The translations under genes and the position numbers were made by a program. A stretch of 64,000 nt of DNA from Gordius sp. MW1 (Eukaryota > Nematomorpha > Gordioida > Gordea > Gordiidae): positions 11,790,001 through 11,854,000 of the forward strand of contig OZ038530.1 in NCBI GenBank assembly GCA_964036665.1. Direction: 5' to 3'. The notes under the pieces were generated by a model. It searched no databases. It saw only the letters and a program-made list of their open reading frames with translations, and had not been told where the DNA came from. Below, in pieces: positions 10,902 through 22,900 of this stretch. Numbering within the stretch: position 1 is the stretch's first letter; each line of letters opens with the position of its first letter.

Positions 10902-13900
10902 CTTTAAATAATGTGATAACTTAAAAAACGTAGTTATAAGGTAAAAGAACGAAATATCTAAAAATAGGATTTAGCCAGACCTCAAAGTTTTAAAATCGAA
11001 TCCACTAAAATTAATTAGAATTTAGAAAACATCTAAATAATATTAACATTTTAATTTTAAAAAGATATGAGAAGTGGAGACACAACCAGGATTAAAAAAG
11101 ACTCTGGCTGCTTGAGAATTGAGTGAGACTTTTAATAAATTAAAGGATTATCGTGTAAATATTAAACTAATTTTATAATAATGGAAATAACGGTTAAAAT
11201 TCGCCCATTGATATACACCTGTTGACTCCGGTGGTAAAGTAAAGCAACAGCAGAATGAGGATTGAGCATAGTATTGAACCGGTGATAACGTATATTTTGC
11301 GTTGCTGAGATTGTATACTAACCCCCTGACCCATCAGGGCTAAATGAAATTTGATAAAACTATTATATATTTGTAACACTCTAACTACTAATATAATAAA
11401 CTTCAATATCCAAAATAAAAAGTTCTAATAATGCTTTTAAGGCATTTTTTTAAATGTTTAATTTCATATTCAAGTTGGCCTTATAAAGGGGTTGGCAAAG
11501 TAATATTCAAAAACGATTAGCAAAACTGACTTAGAAAATAGGCGAAAGCAACCCTAAACTACAACAAATGTAACAAGCGCTCTTTAAAACTCTATCCGCT
11601 TAGGGGATAAGTTGGGGCAATCAGGACAACAAAAATTGCAGATCTAGACAAACCCTTTTAATCCTTTTAAAAGAAAAAGTAAGGAATTTGATTAAATTTC
11701 AGGAAAATCACTCTGTATGAAAAGAACTAGGCTCTATTTCTAAAATTGTTAGAATCAAGCTGCCACATCATTCCTTTGCATGGTAGACAATAAGCAAGAG
11801 ACGTAAAAGCGGCCATTCTCTAAACCCTTTGTATCCCCCTCCCGCTGTTTAATATATTTCGCAAGCACAAATTTTTAATATTTTAATAAAAGGAGAAATA
11901 AAAAACAAAAACGCTATTATATAATTAATAAATTTATGCTAACTCGGGTGATAACAGATGTTGGCTATTAGTTTGGGTTCAGTATAGGGTCCAGCTCTTT
12001 CAACCCCGTTGGAAGGATCGCGGTTAACGGCCCGAAGAGATACGTAATACTTAGGAGGGCCCTTGTAAACTGGGATTTTATCCAGGTCGCTATCGTTAGG
12101 TCTTTTATGGGGAGAGCAATCGATGGTTAAACTGAATTCGTTCATACCTCCTTGCAGTACGGTATAAGATTTCAGGAGTTGCAGATGAGAATCGTTTTCT
12201 CGATACAACTGCCCGCAAATAAAATATTAAACCCGTTTAAGATGTATAAATTAATTTTTTTCGTTAGTTTTCCAAAAAATTATTATTTGTAAACTTATTT
12301 TTTACATATTTTTACTTAACTGAAAATGTGGTAATTGTTTATAAGGAATATCTTATTGATCGACATGTTAATTTTCATTCAAACAAAATATTTCAATTTA
12401 CAGAATGTGGTTAAAAGTTAAAATAAACTTTACTAATTAGAAGCTTTAACCGACAAATTCATAAAAATTCTCTGTTAAAATTTAAATTTATCAAATCTGA
12501 TAACAGAAAAAAATTTGTCTTGTAGCAACACAACTATCATCATTTTTGAAACAAAGGATTTTATCTTGAGAAACTATATTCCTTGTCATTGCCGATCGAA
12601 ATAGTCAAATAAAATTGCAAAGAACGGTGAAATATAAAAAATTAACCAATTATAACAATTTTTATACTCATGAAGAGTAAAATTTACCAATATGTCGTAA
12701 TAATTAATGGGGCCGTGAGCTCGTTTAGGCGGGTTCCAGGTAATCAAAACGCGGTTCTGATCCAATAACGTGTATTCTGGCGCATCCATTACAGACGGTT
12801 CTACATTTACAAATTAAAGTCAATGTTAGAAAGCGAGAAAATAAAGAGGCAAAAACAGCTTAGATAATTATCACCAAGCGATACACGTGCCCTTTTGAAG
12901 TAAAAAACATATATCGTACTATATGTATAAGGGCATGAAATTACAATTTTAGGCTTTTTTCGAAATTATAGAAAACTAATAATTTTACTATTATTTAGAC
13001 CATAAAAACTATCGCATAATAACCTATAAAATCATGATTAAAAAGATCTTGTTACAAATTACAGCAGGATGCAATCCACAAAACAGATCTTTTCCCTGCT
13101 TAATCGAACGAGATTACCCTTTAAAAACTAGTTTTAAAACCGATGGGCAAAAAGTAAATTTAAAACAGTTTTAAACCTCTAACGTCCGTCCTATATTCCA
13201 AGGGATCGGATCTGGGAGGGGAGCATCCTATGCTATTACAAGCCACGACATCAAAGTTGTAAACGGTATTTCCCTCGAGATCCTGAATTGGTAAAACTAG
13301 GTTATTCAAAGCCCCCTCCAGCACTTTATAAAAAATCGAGGGGGCAGGTGGTGCGCTTTCAACCGCTGCCGGCTGTTGGGTGACGTTCACTTGGCTGAAT
13401 AAGATTTTACCGTTGGGAGTGGTAGGTAAGTTCCAACTTATATGTAAGTGACTTTCGTTAAGCCTAGTCAAGGCTAGGGAATCGCAAGAGTCGCTAGGCA
13501 CTGGGCAAGGCGTAAAAATAGTAAATTACTGTAAAGCAAAATTTTGTGAACTAGCTTGGCTAAGTTAACATTTTGTGTCGGCCTTAAAAGATCAGTCGAC
13601 TTGAGTGAGTGCTTGATAAAAAATAATTATTTATTTCCCATCCTTGAAAAATTTTTCCTCGAGCGTTAGTAACTCATGTAATCCGTTATTTTTCCCGTGC
13701 AAATTGGCTAGAACAGTGTTGTAAAAACGACTGGATTTTATTTGGTCAACCTTTGGTTTTAGTCAGCTAAGCATAAACAAACAAAAGGTTTTTGGTCTGT
13801 TTTTCTAAGTCGACCTATAGGCTTAGTCGAAATTTAAAAAACAGTTCAGAGTCGATCGTTAGTCTTATTTAATTCGAAGGTGGACCAAACAAAACCCAAC

Positions 13901-16900
13901 CGTTTTTACAACACTAAACCCTGGTATTAAAAAGTTATGGCATCATTTAAGTTACTGTATTTAATAAAAAATTTGATGCGTGAAGCAAGTTTTGCAAAAA
14001 CTTTACAAGCAGCTAAAATAAATTACAGTCACGAAATCGTATTAAACAAAGAATCGATTAGATATTAAAAATACGCCCGACCAGACCTCCTTGGGGGCTT
14101 CGCCCCCAGACCTCCTTGGGGGCTTCGCCCCCAGACCCCCTTGGGGGCTTCGCCCCCAAACCCCCTGCTGGGGGCTCTGCCCCCAAACCCCCGTTGGGGG
14201 CTACGCCCCCAAATCCCAATCTCCTGGGGGCTCCGCCCCAGACCCCCGGAGAAGGGGGAGAAGGGGGGGGAGGGGGGGGAAGGGAAGAGGGGACGACTCA
14301 TCTATTCTACGTATAAATGTAGCATATTTGCTATGCAATTTATGGGCGAGAAAGGTGTGAAGGGGCGAGAATGCCTATAGGGGGTAGGATAATTGCTAGG
14401 GTTTCCCCCTTGACTACTCCCATGCTAGTTACACAACATAAAAATCTACTTTTTTGTAAAAAAAAAATAAAATTCATTTAAATTTAAAACCTCAAGTTTA
14501 CTCGCCGTTTTATAACGTATGTTTTGCATGTGATAAAAATTTGAAGAAGAAAAAGATAGTATTTTTTTAATTTGGCAGAAGCTGGCCATGTAACAAGGGA
14601 TTGTTTTGTAAAATGAAATGTGAACATTAAAATAATCAAATATACTTTAAAAATTCTATTATTAATTCAAAATATGAAAAAAATGACCATTGACTAAATT
14701 GTGAATCGAAATTTTAATTTTCGTTTTTGAATTTGTTAACATTGATAATTACCCTGTGCCCCACCCCCTACAGAACCCTATGCCTTTACTGATATGGGTC
14801 CCTGTGTCCCTACACTTATTAACGGCTTAATCAATGATATTTAAAGATTATCTCACTTTTATATACTTATATTAATAATAGCATGTATATTAAAATCTTC
14901 TATTGCTGTTAAAATTTTGTTCTGATTTTTTTAATTAGAAATTGTTCAAATTCAACAAAAAATTTCTCCCAACAATTCTGCAAAATCTTAACATTGTGAT
15001 GTTTTATAATATAATGTTTGTTACCGTCTAGGTTAGGCTTTCTTTAGTGTATTACTAATTTTATATTAATTTATTTGCTAAAATATAAAAGGCAAGGAGG
15101 GGGTTATAAAAATTTCTCTTCCATATATAAATCTTTTCAATATCCATGTAAATATGATGACGTATTATGCATGTTTAATGTTATTACTTTAATTGAAACC
15201 ATTTTCTAACACTTAAAATTAACCTAATATTGTGAAATAATCTTCATCTCCTCCACTCCCGCCCCCTAGCGGTGGGCGGATAAGAGAGGAAGATAGGGGT
15301 AGGGGTTTAACCTTGGCATAGCGCCATTGAAAAAAAAATCAATATAAAATGACGAAGGAATAATTTCCCCCTTTCCCCTTTTAATTGCTATATAATAATA
15401 ATTCTAATATATTGATTATCTAGTTGTAATTTTCAATTATGACAACTGCAATTTCAAACCTAAATATTAGGTTAATTTTAAGTGTTAGAAAATAGTTCTA
15501 ATTAAAATAACAACAGGCGGAAATTAGAAATTATAAAATTTATTAATCAACTTTTTAATAATAATAGAGAATTGGATTGCCTGTTACGACCGCTCATCTA
15601 AAAATGATAAAATTTAATAACTTACTTTTGATTAATGTAAAATTTTATTAAATTGGGATAATTCCTAATGTGGCTTATAATAAAAATTTTTGAAAATAAA
15701 ATTTAAATATATAAAAATGCGTTAGATATTAAAAAATAAGACTTTTAAAAATAAGATGTAATAATAATTAGATTTATTAATAAGATATCTAAAAATAAAA
15801 TAGTATAGATATTCAAAAATGGTATAAGGCATTTTTTTCATTGGTCAGCAGCCAGGACAGGGTAGAGGTGGTTATAAACTCATAATAGTCAAAAAAACGA
15901 AAAAATAATTTTCGATTCACATTTTGGCCAATGGTCATTTTTTTCATTGGTCAGCAGCCAGGACACGGTAAGAGTGGATATAAATTTATAAGAGTCAAAA
16001 CAAAAAACAAAAAAAAAAATTTTAATCACATTTTGGCCAATGGTCATTTTTTTTAATTGGTCAGTACCAACAGATGGTCTATAAATCAGTGTTAGCGAAA
16101 AAAAGGAAAAAAATAATTTTGATTCACATTTTGGCCAATATTCATTTTTTTCCATCAGTCAGCAATCAACGGACGGCCAAAAAGTCATAATAGCATTGGT
16201 AGTAACAGGAACAATCATAATAATAAAAAAAAACGAAAAAAATAATTCCGATTCACATTTTGGCCAATGGTCATTTTTTTCCATCCGTCAGCACCCAACA
16301 GACGGCCAAAAAGTCATAATAGCAATGGAGTAACAGGAACAATCATAATAATCGAAAAAAAGGAAAAAAATAATTTTGATTCACATTTTGGCCAATGGTC
16401 ATTTTTTTCCATCGGTCAGCACCCAACGGACGGCCAAAAAGTCATAATAACATTGGTAGTAACAGGAACAATCATAATAGTTAAAAAAACGAAAAAAATA
16501 ATTCCGATTCACATTTTGGCCAATGGTCATTTTTTTCCATCGGTCAGCAATCAACGGACGGCCAAAAAGTCATAATAGCATTGGTAGTAACAGGAACAAT
16601 CATAATAGTCGAAAAAAACGAAAAAATAAACTTGGATTCACATTTTGGCCAATGGTCATTTTTTTCCATCGGTCAGCACCCAACGGACGGCCAAAAAGTC
16701 ATAATAACATTGGTAGTAACAGGAACAATCATAATAGTCAAAAAAAACCGGGATTCGAACCCAAAAACTGGTTAAATTAACAAAAATTAAAAGTAAACAA
16801 AACAAGACATTCGGTGCGTGACATTCGGTGCGCACGCCGAATAGCGGACGCCGAATAGCGCACGCCGAATAGGCGGACAAACAAAATGGAAAGTGATCCC

Positions 16901-19900
16901 ATAAATAGCATAGCAATTAATAACAAGATTCTTAACAGTTTGGCATGTAACAATATGCTAAAACTTAGCCAATGGTAGAAATGCTAAATAACTTATTTGC
17001 AGATAAATTACAAACATCACAGAATCATAAACTTAAAGCTTTAATAAAAAAGAGCCCACTCAGAATTTTATAAACAAAAAATCAACGATATAATTTGATA
17101 GCTCATTTTTTAAAGTTTTTATATTTTTTTTAAAATCAATTAGATACACAAAGGTGAATTAATATTATATTCGCCCCTGCAGGTTGTAAAAATAACTCAA
17201 AATGTCCGGCTCTTTAGCAACTTCATTAAAAGGCGGTACAATTAATAAATTCATATTACCATCTTCCATGGTAGTGGCTATAATCCTCAAACTAGATTGA
17301 CTGTACAGGTTAGCCAACGATAGGGCCTTCATCCACACCATGTAGGGAGTATCGGGCTCGAGGTCCGTCAGTATGGCGTACGTGCTATTGCCGTAAGGTA
17401 TGCCTAAACCAGTATAATAATATTATTTATTAATTTAAAATGCATAAATAGTATAAAAATCGGCAAAATACATAAAATGGGTAATAAGATGTGAACCAGT
17501 TATTAAATCACTTCTAACTTTGCAACTAAAAGGTAAACGTACATTATTTTTTTTTATAGATAAATACCATTTTTTAAAACAACGCAATCATTGATGAAAG
17601 AATCATGTATAAGATTCACATTTTAAAACTAACACCATATTTACATTAAGGATCTTGCCTAATCTATCTAACTTGATGTTTCATTCGCTAACTTAATTTA
17701 GCCGTAACTTGCTTTCGTAAACTAAAATATTATCACAGTCATGAACCTTGAACTACAAAGTGATACCCAAAATATTTACTAAAATCTGAAGGAAAAAAAC
17801 TGAGCACAAAACTATAATCTAAACCTTAACTCTGGTAAAAACTCGCGCAACTCACCGGTTAAGGCTATGGTAAGACCCACTTTAGTGTACCATTTATCCA
17901 CGTCGTCCACATAATCGCTATCAACACTGTGAGAAGCTATTGGAATTTTATGGTTCCTAGTTTCTTTAAATTCCTTAAATTTTGTGAAATTTAAAGCTTT
18001 ATTGGCCAGCCGAGTACCGAATGAACGAGATGACCTCAGGTTGGTAGTAACAAAATTATCGCTGGCATATGGTTGAATAATTTGCACGGGGGCGTGATAC
18101 AATTCGTAAAAAGCCACGGGACCTCCCTCACTCTGGCACGCTTCTTTAGTCCATTCAATTTTGAGAGTGCGCGAGGATAAGGCTTTCCAAGAATGAGGAT
18201 TTAATTTGGGCGCCTTGGGTTCTGCAAATTTTTTTAGTAGTTGAAAAATAAAAATGATGCAATTACTACATAAGTTTGTGTGAAGATTAGAAAAGAGAAC
18301 GCGTTAAATATATTTCTAAAACAACGCTTTCCTATTTTTATACTTCGCTGGCATCCCTAAACTAGCTTATCTTGTGAGAATTAAGTGCGCTAGGTCCTAG
18401 GTTAAATTAAAAAAGTGCCGTAAAAATAGGAACAAAATTGATTATTAAGTTGTTATTCAAAAATCGTCTAATTTAATAAAACAACATTTTTATAAGTCGA
18501 CAGCCTTTAAACCTACATTGTAAAAATAAATCATGAAATAGAGAGATCTAGGGTAACTAATATGCTAAAATGAGAATGAAACGTAATTTTCCATTCCTTT
18601 TAAATCACACGTTCAAAAAGGTAACGTGCATTTTGTAAAAACATAGCCTAACTTTTTCAATTGCTTTTAACTAAACTAAACTATAAAAAATTAATGTCAA
18701 AAAAGAGGAAAAAATAAGTCTCACCAAATTTAATATTTCAACGATTTTAAAACATGATAAAATAAAATGGATCAACGCCGCTGAAAAACTATTCAAAAAA
18801 AGCCTAACGGAGCAGTAAAAGCAATTTTTTAAAAATTAAGTACTTTGAGGGTATTTCAGCACGCACAGGCCCCATACTATGCCTTGGGAAGCTAGGGAAG
18901 GGCTAGCAGATTCGTAAGCTATGCCAGCCAAAAAATTTGTATCCAGCGTAAGGTTGTAGGTTAAAACGTCTCTGTCGGGTCTGTCACCAATCTCAAACGC
19001 CAACTTTTGTGTGGCGTTTTTTTCAGCGGGTCGCTGGCTATGGATTCTGGTGTCATCCGCTCCTATGCTAACCCATTCGATATCGGGTCCGCAGGTGAAT
19101 GGGATGTATTTGTGGGTTTTGCACCAATAAATCTAGCACAGCCCCAACGAAAACGTGAGTTATTTTAGAGTTTTTCAAACGATTAAATTTGAAGATAAAA
19201 ACGATTTGTAATTAGATAAGGACAGGGAAATGCGGGTTTTCCCGACCGTTTCGATATATTATAACGACCAACGATTTTGGAAAAGTTAGTTTGAAGGAGC
19301 TAATATCATGAGCATTTACTATTAAAGCAATCGGGATATAATAATTTGATAAAACAACGACTTATACAAATTATTGTGTCGATAAAGTCATTTTGTGCTA
19401 AGTGGAATATTCATACGCTCCGCACAATGTTTAAATGTTTAGTAAGTAATTTAAGTTCAGGTCTTAAATATCAGGATAACTTTTTATTTCCATATTGTTG
19501 GGTATTTTTAATATAAAATGAAAATATATTATCCGAGCGAGATTTAAATCCGAAATTCCAGGTGCACAAGTCTAAAAAGGTCATTTTAAAATGTTAAATA
19601 AATTTTTTTATGTTTATAATTTAGGGTAAAGCGTGAATTAAAAATAACTCCGAATCAGAATTTATAATATAGGCGCGAAATTAATCATTACCGAGCATTT
19701 TAAACTTTTTATTAAGCAATTAAATAACATCCGTTATAAATTGGCTATTATTGGATGTTTGCCTCGCTAATTTAATAATAATTATTGTCCTAATAAATAT
19801 GAAAAAAGAAATGGGATTAACAACTTTTGAAGTTAGAATATATACCGTATAAGCTTTCACGTTTTCCATGCTTTTAGCGTTATTCCAAGCTAGGGTATAG

Positions 19901-22900
19901 GCCGTGCCGGAATAGTGGATGATTCTAACGTTTTGCGGATTGCTCACTAATATTACAAACAAATGCGATAATCAACAGTGATTTAATACTAATTTCACAA
20001 GGTATCTTGTAAGAAAATTGTCATGGTTTACTAAAACAATTCAGTTGCATATGACAGCCACCTTGTCTAAGAGTCGGTCCTTTATAACTTTTATTCGTAT
20101 CTTTTTTAAGTCCCATGCTATTCTTATGCCTGACTGACCCCTCTAGGAAAAGTCCGATTTTTGTTCAACTTAAGGTTGTTTACCTTATTTATCATTGAAG
20201 CTTTTATGTAATGGCATTATATGTGTATCCACAAAGCACAATATTTGAATTTATAATCATGTTTTACCGTTATATTTCACAACTAGTCGATAAATGCATT
20301 CACGGGCTCAAAATTTAATGTCCAAAGAATAAACGGCAAACACGAAAAAGGGCAATCCACTAAATAATTTATTAAAAACTATAAGTGATTTAAATGACGT
20401 CGAGTCGGGTAGGGCGAAGATTCAAATTTTTCTCCAAATTTTAGCAGTAATTTCAGTTACAAAGTTGGAATTTTTGTAATTGGGTTATAACTACTAAAAA
20501 AAAATTCTCACAAAAAATGAAAATGAGGAAGTTTTAATAATATTTTGAAAAATACGATAATGTACACTGTACACTACCTCCGCCCGTCTATTTTATGATA
20601 CTAAAAGACTAAAGCATTTAAATATGTGTTTGTACAACAATTTCTAAGCAGAAAACCTAACAAACACAAAAACTTCGATGTAGAAAGGCAATAAGCTCAC
20701 GGAAATGTTTTTGGCAAAAGGGAACGGGTTTAGAGGGGGAACTTTGCCCCATAGTATTTGCTGCAGTAACCCGAAAGCTATGTACAGCGACGTCAGTTCC
20801 CTCCAGCTGGACGGAATAAAAGTTGTTGGTTAAATTAAGGGCCACAACCTCGTCCCCATCGTAGAGATTGTAATGGAAATCGGGTCCGAACTGAAAGGCC
20901 CTCGCCACTGACTAGATAGTATTTTAAATTATATAAATAATAAGAGGTGACATTTATTGATTATGATAAGTTTAGTAAGTATCAATCCATGGCACTAACA
21001 TTTTAAGAATTGAAATATAAATAAATGGCAGAATTATGCTTGGTTAATGAGTAAAATGAAATATTAACTTAGGATTAAGACAGATTTTACAATCTAATAA
21101 TATACCATGAATTGTTGTTGCTCCGCAAGACACAATCATAATAAAACTTAGCTACCACAATAAACATGTGAGCAAACTTTAAAGTATTAACTCATTGCGT
21201 TTTAGTCCTCATAATTGCAGACTTCATAACAATATACTAATATATAGTGGCAAGAAGATTGCCAGCCTAAATACATCGTAACTTGTTTATTGTTAAACTT
21301 TAAATCCAAATATAGAATAACTTTTTCTTGTCAAATTCAGTGAAGTTAAACTTATGTGAAAAAACATCTTAAACATTATGGAAAATAAAATTCTATTTTA
21401 TATTGCCTTCCAGTAAACGGTAATCTTGTTGTTGTTTTCAGTGTAGCTTCGAGCCAATTCGAACCCACTCACCGATGTTTCTGGAATAACTTCTGGCGCT
21501 AATACACCGTAATACAATAACTGATTGTACAATTATAAAACTTTGTAACTAATTATTTTAAAAAATAGTATATATAAACATTACACATTAACTACTCATA
21601 TAAATCAAATGGTTCAAATACCACATATATAAGATAGATGAGTCAACTAATCAAATGGTATATAGGCAAAACTATTAAAAATTGAATGTTGTAACATCTA
21701 AAAAATGAATAAAAACAAGGCAGAGTTTCCAAAGGCAAATGTAGGGATTCCTAGGGTGAAATATAGAGGTCATTCGTATTTAAAACAACCCAAGAGTCTG
21801 TTTGCATACGATAAGCATATAAACATAAAGGTACGTATAAAGAAGAAAGGAATCCAATTAGCAAGAATTTAAGGTTAAATTTTGTATTTAAACCAACTTA
21901 AACTCTCATAGTTGAAAGGTACATTTAAATTTTGATTCATAGCATCATATGCCTCCTACCCATTTCCAGCGTGCTAACTGTAAAGGTATTTGGCTCGCTC
22001 AGAAAGCCGTTAGCCAGCGGCTTGGCCCTGATTTCCACTTCGTAAGGCAGGTAGGGTAGAAGACCCTCCAGGACGACAGCCCTACCCAGGGGCCGAACAA
22101 CGCCCTCCGTCCCCAGGATCCTCAGGGTGGGGGTGAGAGGGGATGAGTGGGGAGGGCGGGTCTCGGAGATCACGTGACCACCACCGGTGGTAGAGGCGTT
22201 GAACGCGAAGACACAGGTGTAGAAGGGCGATGAGGTCACGTGAGGCGAAGTCACGTGGAGGGTGTAAAGGAGAGGCACCCCGTTGGGGCTGACGGTAACG
22301 CCCGAAATAATCCTGAGGGTGAGATTGATTGTGCCCGCGACAATTTCGCACTTGGGCGGGTCCGGCTTCACTATGTCTAGATGCCACCATCATTGTACAA
22401 AAATTGTATGAACAGATTTTATTATTAGTGTCAAAAAATTGATGATTTGTTAAGATAAATATGAAATAAATAGAAAAGTTAAAACACTCAGGCCGGGATC
22501 GGAGAATGAGAATAATTTTTAAAAATTTTTTACCCAATTTCGCAATTAACCGTTATAAAACAACAAGCTAGATAAGTTGCAAAAAGAAATTTATAAAGGT
22601 ATCAGGCGGCATAAAAATGGAATTTGGGCTCGGGCGAGGTCGAAAAAATTTGAGCCAACCATTGTTCATTGGCTAGTTTTTATGCGAGATTATAAATTTC
22701 TTATATAGAATCATAAGTTTCCATTATGATAAACCCAAAATGGACAGAGGAGGACACCCAAAATTAATCCCATAAATTGCATATCGATTAATAAATATTC
22801 GGAAAACATTCCGATTTTATGCCTTTCAAAAAATATTCGCGATTATCATGGGATAGCAAAGAGATGGTTTCTCTATTTTTTTTAACAATTTCTAAGGCTT

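Larger units (their letters stand above)
14070..16919 (+). mobile_element. Composite satellite-bearing repeat, copy A (dome intron 12)
   Basis: About 2.85 kb. Left part: a row of GC hairpins (14093-14239), a purine-rich run, then a segment containing TTTGCTATGCAATTTATGGG (about 14328-14347). Right part: a satellite array, a tRNA-T-arm-like sequence (GGGATTCGAACCC at 16750), short CGGACG repeats, then CATAAATAGCATAGCAATTA, the inverted counterpart of the left segment. Copies B (23741-25890) and C (45957-46880) share both ends. No protein frame is visible, so it is non-autonomous; the superfamily is unknown. A segment at 14740-14810 is inverted relative to copies B and C. Confidence 0.7.

Noticed and set aside
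8996-14000. Sevenless/ROS1 or receptor phosphatase, from FN3 domains plus one membrane helix
   Set aside because: No kinase or phosphatase domain follows the helix, and the C-x-W cytokine-receptor motif and AYTIYWC block identify domeless.
14065-14380. Pro/Gly-rich open frames on both strands
   Set aside because: Produced by the GC hairpin repeats and purine run; all six frames are open for the same reason.
15820-16745. CRISPR-like array
   Set aside because: Units are 100-130 bp with no distinct spacers; eukaryotic satellite within a transposon-like repeat.
16267-16780. Overlapping open frames of 60-100 codons in the satellite array
   Set aside because: They repeat with the satellite period and appear in several frames; by-products of a tandem repeat.
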